A DNA stretch of 64,000 nucleotides from Actinacidiphila glaucinigra (GCF_900188405.1 NZ_FZOF01000005.1:310001-374000), one strand, 5' to 3'. Numbered from the stretch's first letter, positions 33,821 through 42,918 are shown. Notes: a model not told the origin generated them from the sequence alone. Translations and numbers: made by a program.

Positions 33821-34144
33821 GTGGATGACCTGCTGGGCTGTCTGATCCTGGCGGCCGTACTGGCCGTGATCATGGGCGCGTTCGCCTGGCTGGCGCGGGT
33901 GATCCGGCGCCGGGGTGTCGCCGGGCACGCGGTCGCCGCCGCACTGGCCTCCTACGAGGAGGCGTTCCGCGTCACCTCCTACGAGGCGCACCAGGAGATC
34001 CGCACCCAGGCCGGGCGCAAGCTGCCCCTGGAGTCGCCGGACGACCCGTGGCGCCCGGCCCGGGCGGCCCTCCCGGCCCGTCCCGCCGCTCGCTCCGCGC
34101 GGGGGCCGCGCAGGTGGGTCCGCCGTCTGCGGCGGCGCCGCTGA
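33821..34144 (+). CDS. Small membrane-anchored hypothetical protein
   Basis: The 107-residue protein begins at GTG 33821 (another in-frame GTG is at 33812). Residues 4-25 are a transmembrane segment (LLGCLILAAVLAVIMGAFAW), followed by a cytoplasmic basic tail (RVIRRRG and RRWVRRLRRRR at the end). I recognise no family. It is divergent from the telomere operon and convergent with the RclR-like gene. Confidence 0.6.
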   Translation: MDDLLGCLILAAVLAVIMGAFAWLARVIRRRGVAGHAVAAALASYEEAFRVTSYEAHQEIRTQAGRKLPLESPDDPWRPARAALPARPAARSARGPRRWVRRLRRRR

Positions 34145-34148
34145 GCGG

Positions 34149-35126
34149 TCATGGCCGCGGCGTGTCCCCACGGTTCGCCGCGCGCAGGCGCAGGATGGAG
34201 ACCTCCTCGCCGGGTACGCCCTGACGGGCGGCTCGGCGGAGCCGGGCGGGGGTGTCGCCCGCCGCGAGGCGGAAGGCACGCCCGAAGGCGGATTCCGAGG
34301 CGTAGCCCACGGCGGCGGCGACGGAGGCGACCGGCTGCTCGGTCTGTGTGAGGAGTTCCGCGGCGAGGAGCATGCGCAGCCGCATCAGGAACTCCCCGGC
34401 GTTCATCCCGGTCTCGCGGCCGAAGTGCCGGATGAAGGTGGCCCTCGACATGGAGTTGAGCGCGGCGAACTTCTCGATGCCCCAGTCGTGGGCGGGGTCG
34501 CGCAGGACGGCGTCGGTGACGGTCCGCACGACGCCGCGGGTGGAGGAGAGCCACGCCACCCGGCTCACGCCGGACACCCCGCGCAGGGCCAGCGTCAGCA
34601 GCACGTCGCAGAGGGAGTCGAGGACGGCCTCCGTGCCCGGTCCCGCGGTGCGGGCCTCGTCGCGCATGAAGGCGCTGAGCAGCGCGAGGGGGCTGCCCGC
34701 ACCGGCGCCGAGCGGGACGTGCAGCACCTCGGGCAGCATGCCCATCAGCACCTGACCCGCGCCCGGCTCCCACGTGTAGTGGCCGCAGAACAGGTCGACC
34801 GGCACCACGTCGCCGTCCGGCGCGGTCCCGCTCACGAGGGCGTACGGGCCGACGTCGCGGTGCTCGACCGACGCGGCGGGGCCGGGCCCGTGCGTGTGGA
34901 CGCGGTGTGCGGTGCCGCGCGGCAGGAGCACCATGTCGCCCGCCCGCAGGTCGATGCTCCGGCCGGGCAGTTCGAGGGTGCACTCGCCTTCCAGCAGCAG
35001 ATGGAAGGGCGAGCTGCCGGTCCCGCCCGCGGGGTTGTCCAGGGTGTGGCTCCCGGCGATCAGGCAGCGGATGTCGACGCTGCCCCGCAGCCGGGCGAGG
35101 CGGACCACACGACTCAGGGTGTCCAT
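34149..35126 (-). CDS. rclR: RclR-like AraC-family transcriptional regulator
   Basis: The 325-residue protein has a cupin-like N-terminal domain and a C-terminal AraC helix-turn-helix pair (WGIEKFAALNSMSRATFIRHFGRETGMNAGEFLMRLRMLLAAELL, then SVAAAVGYASESAFGRAFRLAAG). It starts MDTLSRVV like E. coli RclR (MDALSRLL), and both redox cysteines appear kept: Cys21 in IRCLIAG, and Cys114 in LFCGHY, which aligns with Cys89 of E. coli. RclR senses reactive chlorine. It is divergent from rclA, as in E. coli. The symbol is by homology. Confidence 0.85.
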   Translation of the reverse strand: MDTLSRVVRLARLRGSVDIRCLIAGSHTLDNPAGGTGSSPFHLLLEGECTLELPGRSIDLRAGDMVLLPRGTAHRVHTHGPGPAASVEHRDVGPYALVSGTAPDGDVVPVDLFCGHYTWEPGAGQVLMGMLPEVLHVPLGAGAGSPLALLSAFMRDEARTAGPGTEAVLDSLCDVLLTLALRGVSGVSRVAWLSSTRGVVRTVTDAVLRDPAHDWGIEKFAALNSMSRATFIRHFGRETGMNAGEFLMRLRMLLAAELLTQTEQPVASVAAAVGYASESAFGRAFRLAAGDTPARLRRAARQGVPGEEVSILRLRAANRGDTPRP

Positions 35127-35197
35127 GAGACTTTCTCGATAGAAATCGGTACTGACTGATCTTGGCATCTCGCACCACGGACAGCAAGGTGGGAGCC

Positions 35198-36571
35198 ATG
35201 GAAACCATGCATGTCGATCTCCTCGTGATCGGATTCGGCAAGGGCGGCAAGACCCTGGCGGGGCGGATGGGCCGTCTCGGCCGGCGCGTCGCCATCGTCG
35301 AGCAGTCGGACTCGATGTACGGCGGCACCTGCATCAACGTGGGGTGCGTACCGACCAAGGCACTGATCCACCACGCGGGCGAGCGCCGCCCGGACGATCC
35401 GCCGGAGGCGGGGTTCCGTGACGCCGTGCACAGCACGACCCGGCTGACGGAGGCGCTCCGCGCGAAGAACTTCGAGATGCTCGACACCGTCGACTCGGTC
35501 ACCGTCATCACGGGCCGCGCCCGGTTCGTCGACCCGAAGACCGTGGAGGTGAGCGCCGGCACCGACCGGCTGCTCGTCACCGCCGACACCGTCGTCGTCA
35601 ACACCGGCGCGGAACCGGTCGTGCCCGACGTACCGGGGCTGCGCACCAGCGCGTACCTGCGCACCAGCACCGACCTGGTGCGCGACCCGCTGCGTCCCGC
35701 CCGCATGGTGATCCTCGGCGCGGGCTACCTGGGCCTGGAGTTCGCCGGGATGTACCGCGCGTTCGGCACCGAGGTGACCGTCCTGGAGGCGGGGGCGCGA
35801 GTGCTGCCGCGCGAGGACGAGGACGTCGCGGGCGCCGTGGCGGCCGTCCTGGCCGACGAGGGGGTCACCCTCGTGACCGGGGCAGCGGTCACCGGTGTCA
35901 CGGACGCGGCGGACCACGCCGCCGTGCACTACCGCGTCGACGGTCGGGACCTGACGGCCCACGCCGACGCCGTCCTGGTCGCGACGGGACGCAGGCCCGC
36001 CACCGCGGGACTCGGCCTCGAGGCCGCGGAGATCCGGACCACGGAGACGGGTGCGGTCGCCGTGGACGAGTACCTGCGCACCAGCCAGCCGCACGTCTTC
36101 GCCGTCGGGGACGTCAACGGCGGGCCCCAGTACACCTACATCTCGCTCGACGACAGCCGGATCGTGGGCGACCAGCTGACCGGCCCCGGCACGCGCACGA
36201 CCCGCGACCGCGAGGCCGTGCCGTACACGGTCTTCACGACGCCCCCGCTGTCCCGCGTCGGACTCACCGAGCGGCAGGCACGCGAGCAGGGGTACGCGGT
36301 CGGGGTCGCCGAGAAGGCGGTCGCCGAGATCGCCGCGATGCCCCGGGCGAAGATCGTCGGCGAGACACGCGGGCTGATGAAGTTCGTCCTCGACACGGCG
36401 ACGGACCGGGTGCTCGGTGCGGCCCTGTTCAGCGTGGACTCCCAGGAGCTGGTCAACACGGTCGCGTTGGCGATGCGCCACGGGGTCACGGCGACCGAGC
36501 TGCGCGACGCCATCTACACGCACCCGAGCTCGACCGAGGCCTTCAACGAGGTGCTGGCCACCGTCCGGTGA
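35198..36571 (+). CDS. rclA: RclA-like flavin-dependent NAD(P)-disulfide oxidoreductase
   Basis: The 457-residue protein matches E. coli RclA along its length: FAD motif VIGFGKGGKTLA, redox pair GGTCINVGCVPTK (Cys45, Cys50), NAD motif ILGAGYLGLEFAGM, and the family-specific QYTYISLDDSRIV and VPYTVFTTPPLSRVG. RclA lowers reactive chlorine and copper stress. GGGAG stands six bases before ATG 35198; a second ATG three codons later is possible. It is divergent from rclR. No rclB or rclC is seen; an alpha/beta-hydrolase follows after 121 bases. Confidence 0.92.
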   Translation: METMHVDLLVIGFGKGGKTLAGRMGRLGRRVAIVEQSDSMYGGTCINVGCVPTKALIHHAGERRPDDPPEAGFRDAVHSTTRLTEALRAKNFEMLDTVDSVTVITGRARFVDPKTVEVSAGTDRLLVTADTVVVNTGAEPVVPDVPGLRTSAYLRTSTDLVRDPLRPARMVILGAGYLGLEFAGMYRAFGTEVTVLEAGARVLPREDEDVAGAVAAVLADEGVTLVTGAAVTGVTDAADHAAVHYRVDGRDLTAHADAVLVATGRRPATAGLGLEAAEIRTTETGAVAVDEYLRTSQPHVFAVGDVNGGPQYTYISLDDSRIVGDQLTGPGTRTTRDREAVPYTVFTTPPLSRVGLTERQAREQGYAVGVAEKAVAEIAAMPRAKIVGETRGLMKFVLDTATDRVLGAALFSVDSQELVNTVALAMRHGVTATELRDAIYTHPSSTEAFNEVLATVR

Positions 36572-36692
36572 TCCCGGCGGGGCCCTTCCGCCGCCGGTGT
36601 CTTTTGAGGCGAGCCGCGTATTGCCGGACAATGTCCACAGGACGCGCTACCCACACCGGCGGCGGGGGGCCCACCGATCGCGGGACGGCATC

Positions 36693-37550
36693 ATGCCTTC
36701 GTACGTGCACACCACGGCACCGACCCGGTACACCGAGGTGAACGGGGACCGCTACGCCTACCGCCGTTTCGGGGCGGAGACCGGGACGCCCCTGCTGATG
36801 CTGCCGCACTTCCGCGCCGGCATGGACCACTGGGATCCGCTCGTCACGGACGGTCTCGCCGAGAACCGGCCGGTGATCCTGCTCGACAACGCCGGAGTGG
36901 GGAACTCGGGCGGCCGCACGCCGGAGTCGGCGGAGGGCTTCGCCGCGAACGCGGTGGCCTTCCTCCGGGCCCTCGGCATCCCCGAGGTCGACCTGCTGGG
37001 CTTCTCGGTGGGCGGGTACGTCAGCCAGGCACTCGTCCTGGCCCATCCCGAACTGGTGCGCCGTCTGGTCCTGGTCGGGACGAGGCCGCGGGCGGGCGAG
37101 ACGGCGGGCGTCGGCGAACGGGTCGCGGAGGTGGCCGCCCACGAGGTCCTGACCGAGGAGGACTACCTGTACCTCTTCTTCGACGACTCCCCCGGGGGCC
37201 GACGGGCCGGACGGGAGTTCTGGGCGCGTCGTCACGAACGGACCGTCGACGCCGACGCCGAGTCGGGACCGGAGAGCGTCCGGGCACAGCAGGCGCTGCG
37301 GGCCGACTGGAACACCGCGCGGGGCGAGCGGTTCACCGAGCTGCGGCGCATCACCCGGCCCACGCTCGTCGTGAACGGCCGGAACGACATCATGGTGCCG
37401 ACGGTCAACTCGTGGATCCTCGCGCAGCACATCCCGCACGCGCAGCTCGTCGTCTACCCGGACTCGGGCCACGGGGCGCTCTTCCAGTACCCGCGGCTCT
37501 TCTGCGCCCACGTCGCCCGCTTCCTCGACAGCGAGGTGCCTTTCACCTAG
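36693..37550 (+). CDS. Alpha/beta-hydrolase
   Basis: The 285-residue protein has LLMLPHFRAGMDHWDP as the oxyanion region, the nucleophile elbow LGFSVGGYVSQ, the acid NGRNDIMVP and the catalytic His in DSGHGALFQ. No signal peptide is visible. It is the last gene of the rclA strand run and ends overlapping by four bases the convergent TDT transporter. It resembles chloroperoxidase/esterase-type hydrolases often induced by oxidants. Confidence 0.9.
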   Translation: MPSYVHTTAPTRYTEVNGDRYAYRRFGAETGTPLLMLPHFRAGMDHWDPLVTDGLAENRPVILLDNAGVGNSGGRTPESAEGFAANAVAFLRALGIPEVDLLGFSVGGYVSQALVLAHPELVRRLVLVGTRPRAGETAGVGERVAEVAAHEVLTEEDYLYLFFDDSPGGRRAGREFWARRHERTVDADAESGPESVRAQQALRADWNTARGERFTELRRITRPTLVVNGRNDIMVPTVNSWILAQHIPHAQLVVYPDSGHGALFQYPRLFCAHVARFLDSEVPFT

Positions 37551-38617
37551 GCGTCCGCGACCGCCCGGTGCCGGCCCGCGGCGCGGACGGCGTACCGGAG
37601 GGTCGCCGCGTACAGGACGAGGAACGCGCCGCTGACCAGGGCGACCACCAGCCAGGTCAGGCTCTGCCGGCCCGGGACATCGGCGCCGTGCAGCCAGCGG
37701 ACGAGGAAGTTGCCCGTGGCCGCCGCGGGGAAGGAGAAGACCCAGTAGCCGACGTGGAACCCGTCCTGGCGTACGTGCGGCACGAGGAACAGCACGATCA
37801 GAACGGTGAAGAGCACGAGCCCGGCGAAGCCCTGGCCCACGGAGTCGACCCGGCCGCCGTGCGCTGCGGTCCAGGCGAGGCCGCCCACGGCGGGCGGGAT
37901 CGTCAGGACGGTCAGTGTGGGGCGGGCGGGTCCGGGCAGGCCGCCGGCGACGAGGCGGCCCAGGACGACGGTGCCGAAGGCGAGCCAGTACAGGACGCCG
38001 ACCGCGAAGGCGGCCGCGGCCGCGTCGGGGAGCCGGACCGCGGAAGCGGTGGTGCTGGCGATGAAGGGTCCGGAGACCACCGGCAGCAGGTAGCCGGGGT
38101 GGAGCGGGGCGGCGCCGAGGCCGCCGCTCACCCAGTGGGCGAGCAGCCGGGCGGCGATGACGGCCGAGGCGAGCGCGAACAGCGCGTACGCCCAGCGGGC
38201 GCCGTCGACACCGAAGCGGGCGAAGTGGCCGGTGGTCAGCATGCCGATGATCGGGACGTAGGCGAGGGCGAAGCCCTGACCCGGGTGGTGGAGGTCGTCC
38301 AGCACATTGCGCCAGCGCGCCCCGCCGTGCCGCAGGTACTGCGCCAGCAGCACCACCCACGCCAGTGCGCTGACCACGAAGAGGACGTCGCTGACGCCGA
38401 GGGGCGCGTCCACCGTCGCCGCCGCCGACTGCCAGAGCCCGCCCAGGCCCGCCGTGCCGAGGGAGACCGACATCAGCCCGATGCGCGTCGCACGCCGTGC
38501 GCCCCCGCCGTTCCCGGCCGCGGCATGCGCGGGCCGCGACGACGCGTCCGCGGGGCTCTCCGGGGGCGCGTCCACGGGCATGACGATCACGGGTGCGTCC
38601 AGTGCGGCCGACTGCAT
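37547..38617 (-). CDS. TDT-family (SLAC1/TehA-like) membrane transporter
   Basis: The 356-residue protein has about ten membrane segments and the TDT pattern (LGTAGLGGLWQSAA, GFALAYVPIIGMLTTGHF, LPVVSGPFIASTTASAV, VGYWVFSFPAAATGNFLV). Relatives carry C4-dicarboxylates, sulphite or tellurite. The 40-residue N-terminal tail is disordered. ATG 38617 follows GGAGAACC. It is convergent with the hydrolase. A role as anion channel in acid or oxidant stress is possible. Confidence 0.85.
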   Translation of the reverse strand: MQSAALDAPVIVMPVDAPPESPADASSRPAHAAAGNGGGARRATRIGLMSVSLGTAGLGGLWQSAAATVDAPLGVSDVLFVVSALAWVVLLAQYLRHGGARWRNVLDDLHHPGQGFALAYVPIIGMLTTGHFARFGVDGARWAYALFALASAVIAARLLAHWVSGGLGAAPLHPGYLLPVVSGPFIASTTASAVRLPDAAAAAFAVGVLYWLAFGTVVLGRLVAGGLPGPARPTLTVLTIPPAVGGLAWTAAHGGRVDSVGQGFAGLVLFTVLIVLFLVPHVRQDGFHVGYWVFSFPAAATGNFLVRWLHGADVPGRQSLTWLVVALVSGAFLVLYAATLRYAVRAAGRHRAVADA

Positions 38618-38833
38618 ACGGGGTTCTCCTCGGGTTCGGGTGGTTTCAACTTTAAACCAGACGTCTGCACATCGACGTCGCTCCACCGGCCGCGGCCCGG
38701 ATCCGGGCCCGGCCGAGATGCCCGCACCTGTCGGCGGGGTCTATCGTCCACATATGGGAGCGCCACGGCCGCGCCGAAACGGCGTTCCCCGGCGGCGACC
38801 GGCCCGTTGGGCACCGCGCGGGGCCGGTGGGTG

Positions 38834-40972
38834 ATGGGCGAAAGCGCGGCGCCAGGCGCCGCGCCGCAGGAGGAGGCCGCACTCGACCGCGTTCTGGCGG
38901 AGGTGGCGGGAATCACGGGATCCCACGCCGCCGGGGTCTTCCTGCTCGTGCCGCACGCCCAGGCGCTGCGGCTGGCGGTGGTGACGGGGCTGTCCGCGGG
39001 TGCGGTGCGGCCGTGGTCCCGGCTGGCGCTCGCGACCCCGGCCCCCGTCTCCGTCGTGGCCCGCGAAGGGCATCCGGTGTGGGTGCACGGCCACGACGAA
39101 CTCGCCCGCCGGTTCCCGCGCACGGCCTTCGCCCTGCCCTACCGGGTGGCGATGTACGTCGTCCCGCTCCGCACCGGCACCACGGTGTCGGGCGTGCTGC
39201 AACTGCTGTGGCCCGACACCCGTCCCGACCGGCTCGCCCCGGACGAACGGGCCGCCGTCACCCGCGCCGCGGACCGGATGAGCGGGCTGCTGACGCGGGC
39301 CGCCGCCCGGGGGCGGCCGCTGCGGCCGGGCGCCGTGCCGCGGGTGCTCGCGCCGGACCCTCCGCCGCCCGTGCCGCCCGCCGAGGCCCAGGCGGCGGCG
39401 GAGCTGACGGAGCGCCTGAACGAGGGGGTGCTCGCGCTGGATCTGGAGGGGCGGGTGACCTTCCTCAACAGCAGGGCCGCCGAGCTGCTCGGCCGCGACA
39501 AGCGGCAACTGATGCACACCCGTCTCTGGGAGTCCCTGCCCTGGCTGATCGACCCGGCCTACGAAGACCCTTACCTGGCCGCCCTGTTCAGCCGGCTCCC
39601 CACGGACTTCACCGCGCTGCGTCCCCCGGACGACTGGCTGTCCTTCCGGCTCTACCCCGACACCACCGGGATCAGCATCCGTCTGCGGACCGCCCCGGCC
39701 CCGGCGGGCAACCGGCTTCCGCCCACCACACCCTCCGGGACCGCGCCGACCCGCGCCGGCGCGCTGTACCACCTGCTGTACATCGCCTCGTCCCTCACCG
39801 AGGCGGTCGGCGTCCGGGACGTGGCGGCGTCCGTCACCGAGCAGATCATGCCCGTCCTCGGGGCCGACGGCCTGTCACTGCTGATCACGGACGAGGGGCG
39901 GTTCCAGGACGTCGCCTCCCGCGGCTTCCCGCGGGACCACAAGGACTTCTTCCGGGGCCTGTCGCTGACGGTCGACACGGCGGGCTCGCGCACCGTCGCC
40001 ACGGGTACGCCGATGTTCTTCAGCGACGTCGACGCGATACGGCAGGCCTTCCCCCTCGTCACCCCCTACACGCGGATGGGCGCCTGGGCGTTCCTCCCGC
40101 TGAACGCCTCGGGCCGTACGATCGGCTGCTGCGTCCTGGCCTTCGCCCTCCCCCGCGCCTTCCCGCCCGACGAACGCGCCGCCCTGACCTCGCTGGCCGG
40201 CATGATCGCCCAGGCGCTGGAACGAGCCCGGCTCTACGACACCAAGAGCCAGGTCGCGCGCACCCTGCAGACCGCGCTGCTGCCGCACTCCCTGCCGCAC
40301 GTGGCGGGACTGCGGGTCGCCGCCCGCTACCTCCCGGCCGCCAGCGGCATGGACATCGGCGGCGACTTCTACGACCTGATCCGTCTGGACGGCTCCGGGG
40401 CCGCCGCCGCGGTCATCGGCGACGTCCAGGGGCACAGCGTCAGCGCGGCGGCGCTGATGGGCCAGATCCGCACGGCGGTGCACACCCACGCGAGCACCGG
40501 CGCGGCCCCGGACGATGTGCTCACCCGGATCAACCGCCTGTTCAGCGACTTCGACACGGACCTGTTCACCAGTTGCCTGTACGCCCAGCTCGACGTGCCC
40601 GGGCACCGCGCGCTGCTGGCGAGCGCTGGCCACCTGCCCGCGCTGCTGCGCCACCCGTCGGGCCGCACCGAGATCCTCGACGTCCCGCCCGGGCTGCTGC
40701 TCGGGGTGGACGTCGCCGCGGACTACCGGGCGGCGGAGGTGCCCATGCCGCCGGGCAGCGTGCTCACCCTGTTCACCGACGGCCTGATCGAACGCCCGGG
40801 CACCGATCTGGAGACGGCGCTCCGGGAACTCGCCGGACGGCTCGCCGCCGCACCCGTCGGGTCGCTGGACGATCTGGCCGACGAACTCCTGCGGGAGGCG
40901 CAGCGGACCTCGGGCGGCCGGGACGACATCGCCCTGCTGCTGGTGGGCCCGGGGCAGGCGCCCGGCGGGTGA
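38834..40972 (+). CDS. SpoIIE-family serine phosphatase with GAF and PAS domains
   Basis: The 712-residue protein has a GAF domain at about 20-150, a PAS domain at about 185-290 (LNEGVLALDLEGRVTFLNSRAAELLG), a second GAF at about 320-470 and a PP2C-type SpoIIE phosphatase at about 495-705 with GMDIGGDFYD, VIGDVQGHSVSAA, ASAGHLPALLRH and LFTDGLIE. Such proteins dephosphorylate anti-sigma-factor antagonists. A GTG three bases upstream is an alternative start. No anti-sigma or antagonist gene is adjacent. Confidence 0.93.
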   Translation: MGESAAPGAAPQEEAALDRVLAEVAGITGSHAAGVFLLVPHAQALRLAVVTGLSAGAVRPWSRLALATPAPVSVVAREGHPVWVHGHDELARRFPRTAFALPYRVAMYVVPLRTGTTVSGVLQLLWPDTRPDRLAPDERAAVTRAADRMSGLLTRAAARGRPLRPGAVPRVLAPDPPPPVPPAEAQAAAELTERLNEGVLALDLEGRVTFLNSRAAELLGRDKRQLMHTRLWESLPWLIDPAYEDPYLAALFSRLPTDFTALRPPDDWLSFRLYPDTTGISIRLRTAPAPAGNRLPPTTPSGTAPTRAGALYHLLYIASSLTEAVGVRDVAASVTEQIMPVLGADGLSLLITDEGRFQDVASRGFPRDHKDFFRGLSLTVDTAGSRTVATGTPMFFSDVDAIRQAFPLVTPYTRMGAWAFLPLNASGRTIGCCVLAFALPRAFPPDERAALTSLAGMIAQALERARLYDTKSQVARTLQTALLPHSLPHVAGLRVAARYLPAASGMDIGGDFYDLIRLDGSGAAAAVIGDVQGHSVSAAALMGQIRTAVHTHASTGAAPDDVLTRINRLFSDFDTDLFTSCLYAQLDVPGHRALLASAGHLPALLRHPSGRTEILDVPPGLLLGVDVAADYRAAEVPMPPGSVLTLFTDGLIERPGTDLETALRELAGRLAAAPVGSLDDLADELLREAQRTSGGRDDIALLLVGPGQAPGG

Positions 40973-40987
40973 GGGTCGGCACCGCGG

Positions 40988-41341
40988 TCAGCCCGTCCGT
41001 GCGGCGAGGCGGAACCGGCCGAGGGTGTCCCGTATGAGCCGGCGCACCTCGGCCCAGGTGCCGTCGACCGCCGCGTCGCCGCGCAGCAGGCACTCCGCGG
41101 GCTGTGCCGCCCACCAGCGGGCGCGGTGCAGCGCGTCGACGCCGGCGATCGTCCCGGCCACCACGTAGTAGTGGTGGACGAGCACCCCCGAACCGGCGCG
41201 ATGACGCAGTCCGACCAGCCAGACCGCTCCGGCCTCGTGACCGCCGGACGGGGTGCCGTCGGGGCGAGCACCCCGTCCGCCGGCCCGCGCCGGGTCGGCC
41301 GCCGGGAGGTCGGTGGCCCTGGAAGGGTGGGTGTTGCTCAT
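40988..41341 (-). CDS. Hypothetical protein (117 aa)
   Basis: The 117-residue protein starts at ATG 41341 with GGGAGTGAG a few bases upstream. After a disordered 35-residue N-terminus it has a mixed sequence (VWLVGLRHRAGSGVLVHHYYVVAGTIAGVDALHRARWWAAQ) and a helical C-terminus (WAEVRRLIRDTLGRFRLAARTG). I recognise no family. It stands 15 bases from the convergent SpoIIE gene. Confidence 0.6.
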   Translation of the reverse strand: MSNTHPSRATDLPAADPARAGGRGARPDGTPSGGHEAGAVWLVGLRHRAGSGVLVHHYYVVAGTIAGVDALHRARWWAAQPAECLLRGDAAVDGTWAEVRRLIRDTLGRFRLAARTG

Positions 41342-41440
41342 CTCTCACTCCCGCCACGCGGTCCGGCTCCCGGCATCCACGGTGGCGCAGGCGGCGGCGT
41401 CGCGGCCACGTCCATCCTGCCGCGTACCCCTCGGATTCGG

Positions 41441-42277
41441 TCAGGGGCGGTAGACGGCCCCGGGCTGCGGGGTGCCCGGCGCGAGCAGCTGCGGAACGGT
41501 CACGAAGGTGAAGCCCCGCTGCTTGAGCGCGTCGATGATCCCGGGCACGGCCGGCAGGGTGCCCCGGTAGCCCTTGGCGTCCGGGCCGGGGACGACGTCG
41601 TGGAGCAGGATGATGCCGTCGCGGCCGGCCTGGTCCAGGACGCGCTTGGTGATCACGTCGGGGTCGTTGGTCTCGTAGTCCTTCGCCGTGACGCTCCACA
41701 GCACCTCGGAGAGACCCATCTCGCGTGCGATCCCCTGGACGGTGTCGTTGGTACGTCCCTGCGGCGGGCGCATGAGGGTGGGACGGCGGCCCGTGATCCG
41801 CTCTATCGCGTCGTCGGGGCGGCTCAGCTCCTCACGTATCTCCTCGGGGTCGATGTCCGTGAGGATCTTGTGCGACCAGGTGTGGCTGGCCACCTCGTGC
41901 CCCTCGGCCACCATGCGCTTGACCATGTCCGGGTAGCGCTCGACGTGGTTCTTGCCGAGCAGGAAGAAGGTGGCGGGCACCTGCTTGTCCTTGAGGACGT
42001 CGAGCAGCTGCGCGGTGTTCTTGCTCGGTCCCGCGTCGAAGGTGAGCGCGATGCACTTGGCCTCCCGGCAGTCGACGCTGCCGAAGGCGCCCTTGCCGGT
42101 CTTGCCGGCCTCCTGCCGCACGGTGCCGGGGGAGGTGGTCTCGACGCGGGTGCACCCGGTGAGGGCGAGCGCGATCGCCAGCGCTGCCACGGGGAGCGCC
42201 GCCCATCTGCGGACCGTCCTGACGGGCGCGGCGTCACGTCGGGCGGGCAGGGGGCGTCGAGGCCGGTTGAATCGCAT
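41441..42277 (-). CDS. Polysaccharide deacetylase lipoprotein (CE4 family)
   Basis: The 278-residue protein has a lipoprotein signal (ALAIALALTGC, lipidated Cys42) and a NodB domain: motif 1 is TFDAGPSKNT, motif 2 is SHTWSH, motif 3 is RPPQG, and a late LLHDVVPG. It probably deacetylates cell-wall glycans outside the membrane. In motif 1 the usual second aspartate (metal ligand) is Ala82, a variant I recall from other Streptomyces copies but worth testing. It is divergent from the PadR gene. Confidence 0.87.
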   Translation of the reverse strand: MRFNRPRRPLPARRDAAPVRTVRRWAALPVAALAIALALTGCTRVETTSPGTVRQEAGKTGKGAFGSVDCREAKCIALTFDAGPSKNTAQLLDVLKDKQVPATFFLLGKNHVERYPDMVKRMVAEGHEVASHTWSHKILTDIDPEEIREELSRPDDAIERITGRRPTLMRPPQGRTNDTVQGIAREMGLSEVLWSVTAKDYETNDPDVITKRVLDQAGRDGIILLHDVVPGPDAKGYRGTLPAVPGIIDALKQRGFTFVTVPQLLAPGTPQPGAVYRP

Positions 42278-42286
42278 GCCCGCGAC

Positions 42287-42384
42287 TATACACATGGGGT
42301 ATACATGCTATTCATATCGGGGGTGCTCCCCGTCCGCGTCCTCGCGACCTGGCGTCTACATGAGGTGTATACGTCATGTGTATA
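42287..42384. promoter_or_regulatory. Repeated ATGTGTATA elements in the deacetylase-PadR promoter region
   Basis: TATACACATG (42287-42296) and CATGTGTATA (42375-42384) are perfect inverted copies. Inside them lie TATACATG (42300-42307) and GTGTATAC (42365-42372). PadR regulators bind ATGT/ACAT-type symmetrical sites, and the downstream pair overlaps the probable promoter of the padR operon. I infer autoregulation and possible control of the divergent deacetylase gene. Confidence 0.65.
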
Positions 42385-42393
42385 TTGACGCGC

Positions 42394-42918
42394 ATGTCCA
42401 TCGGTCACACCCTCCTCGGCCTCCTCGAATCCGGACCGCGTCACGGCTACGACCTCAAACGGGCCTTCGACGAGCGATTCGGCCACGACCGCCCGCTGCA
42501 CTACGGGCAGGTCTACTCCACGATGTCACGGCTGCTGAAGCACGGACTGGTCGAGGTCGAGGCCATAGAGCCCGGCGAGGGGCCCGAGCGCAAGCGGTAC
42601 GCGATCACGGAGGCGGGTGTCACCGACGTCGCACGGTGGCTCGCGACCCCGGAGAAGCCCGAGCCGTATCTGCAGTCCACGCTCTACACCAAGGTCGTCC
42701 TCGCGCTGCTCACCCGACGCGACGCCGCCGACATCCTGGACGTGCAGCGCGCCGAGCACCTGCGGCTGATGCGCGACCTGACCGAACGCAAGCGCACCGG
42801 GGACCTGGCCGACCAATTGATCTGCGACCACGCCCTGTTCCACCTCGAGGCCGACCTGCGCTGGCTGGAGCTGACCGCGGCGCGCCTCGACAGGCTCGCC
42901 CGGGAGGTGAGCGCATGA
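42394..42918 (+). CDS. PadR-family transcriptional regulator
   Basis: The 174-residue protein has the PadR winged helix (MSIGHTLLGLLESGPRHGYDLKRAFDERFGHDRPLHYGQVYSTMSRLLKHGLVE, then the wing KRYAITEAG) and a helical C-terminal dimerisation domain of the Vir subtype. ATG 42394 is chosen over a one at 42376 inside the operator. Its stop overlaps the ABC ATPase start as ATGA, so it is the local repressor of the transporter. Confidence 0.92.
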   Translation: MSIGHTLLGLLESGPRHGYDLKRAFDERFGHDRPLHYGQVYSTMSRLLKHGLVEVEAIEPGEGPERKRYAITEAGVTDVARWLATPEKPEPYLQSTLYTKVVLALLTRRDAADILDVQRAEHLRLMRDLTERKRTGDLADQLICDHALFHLEADLRWLELTAARLDRLAREVSA

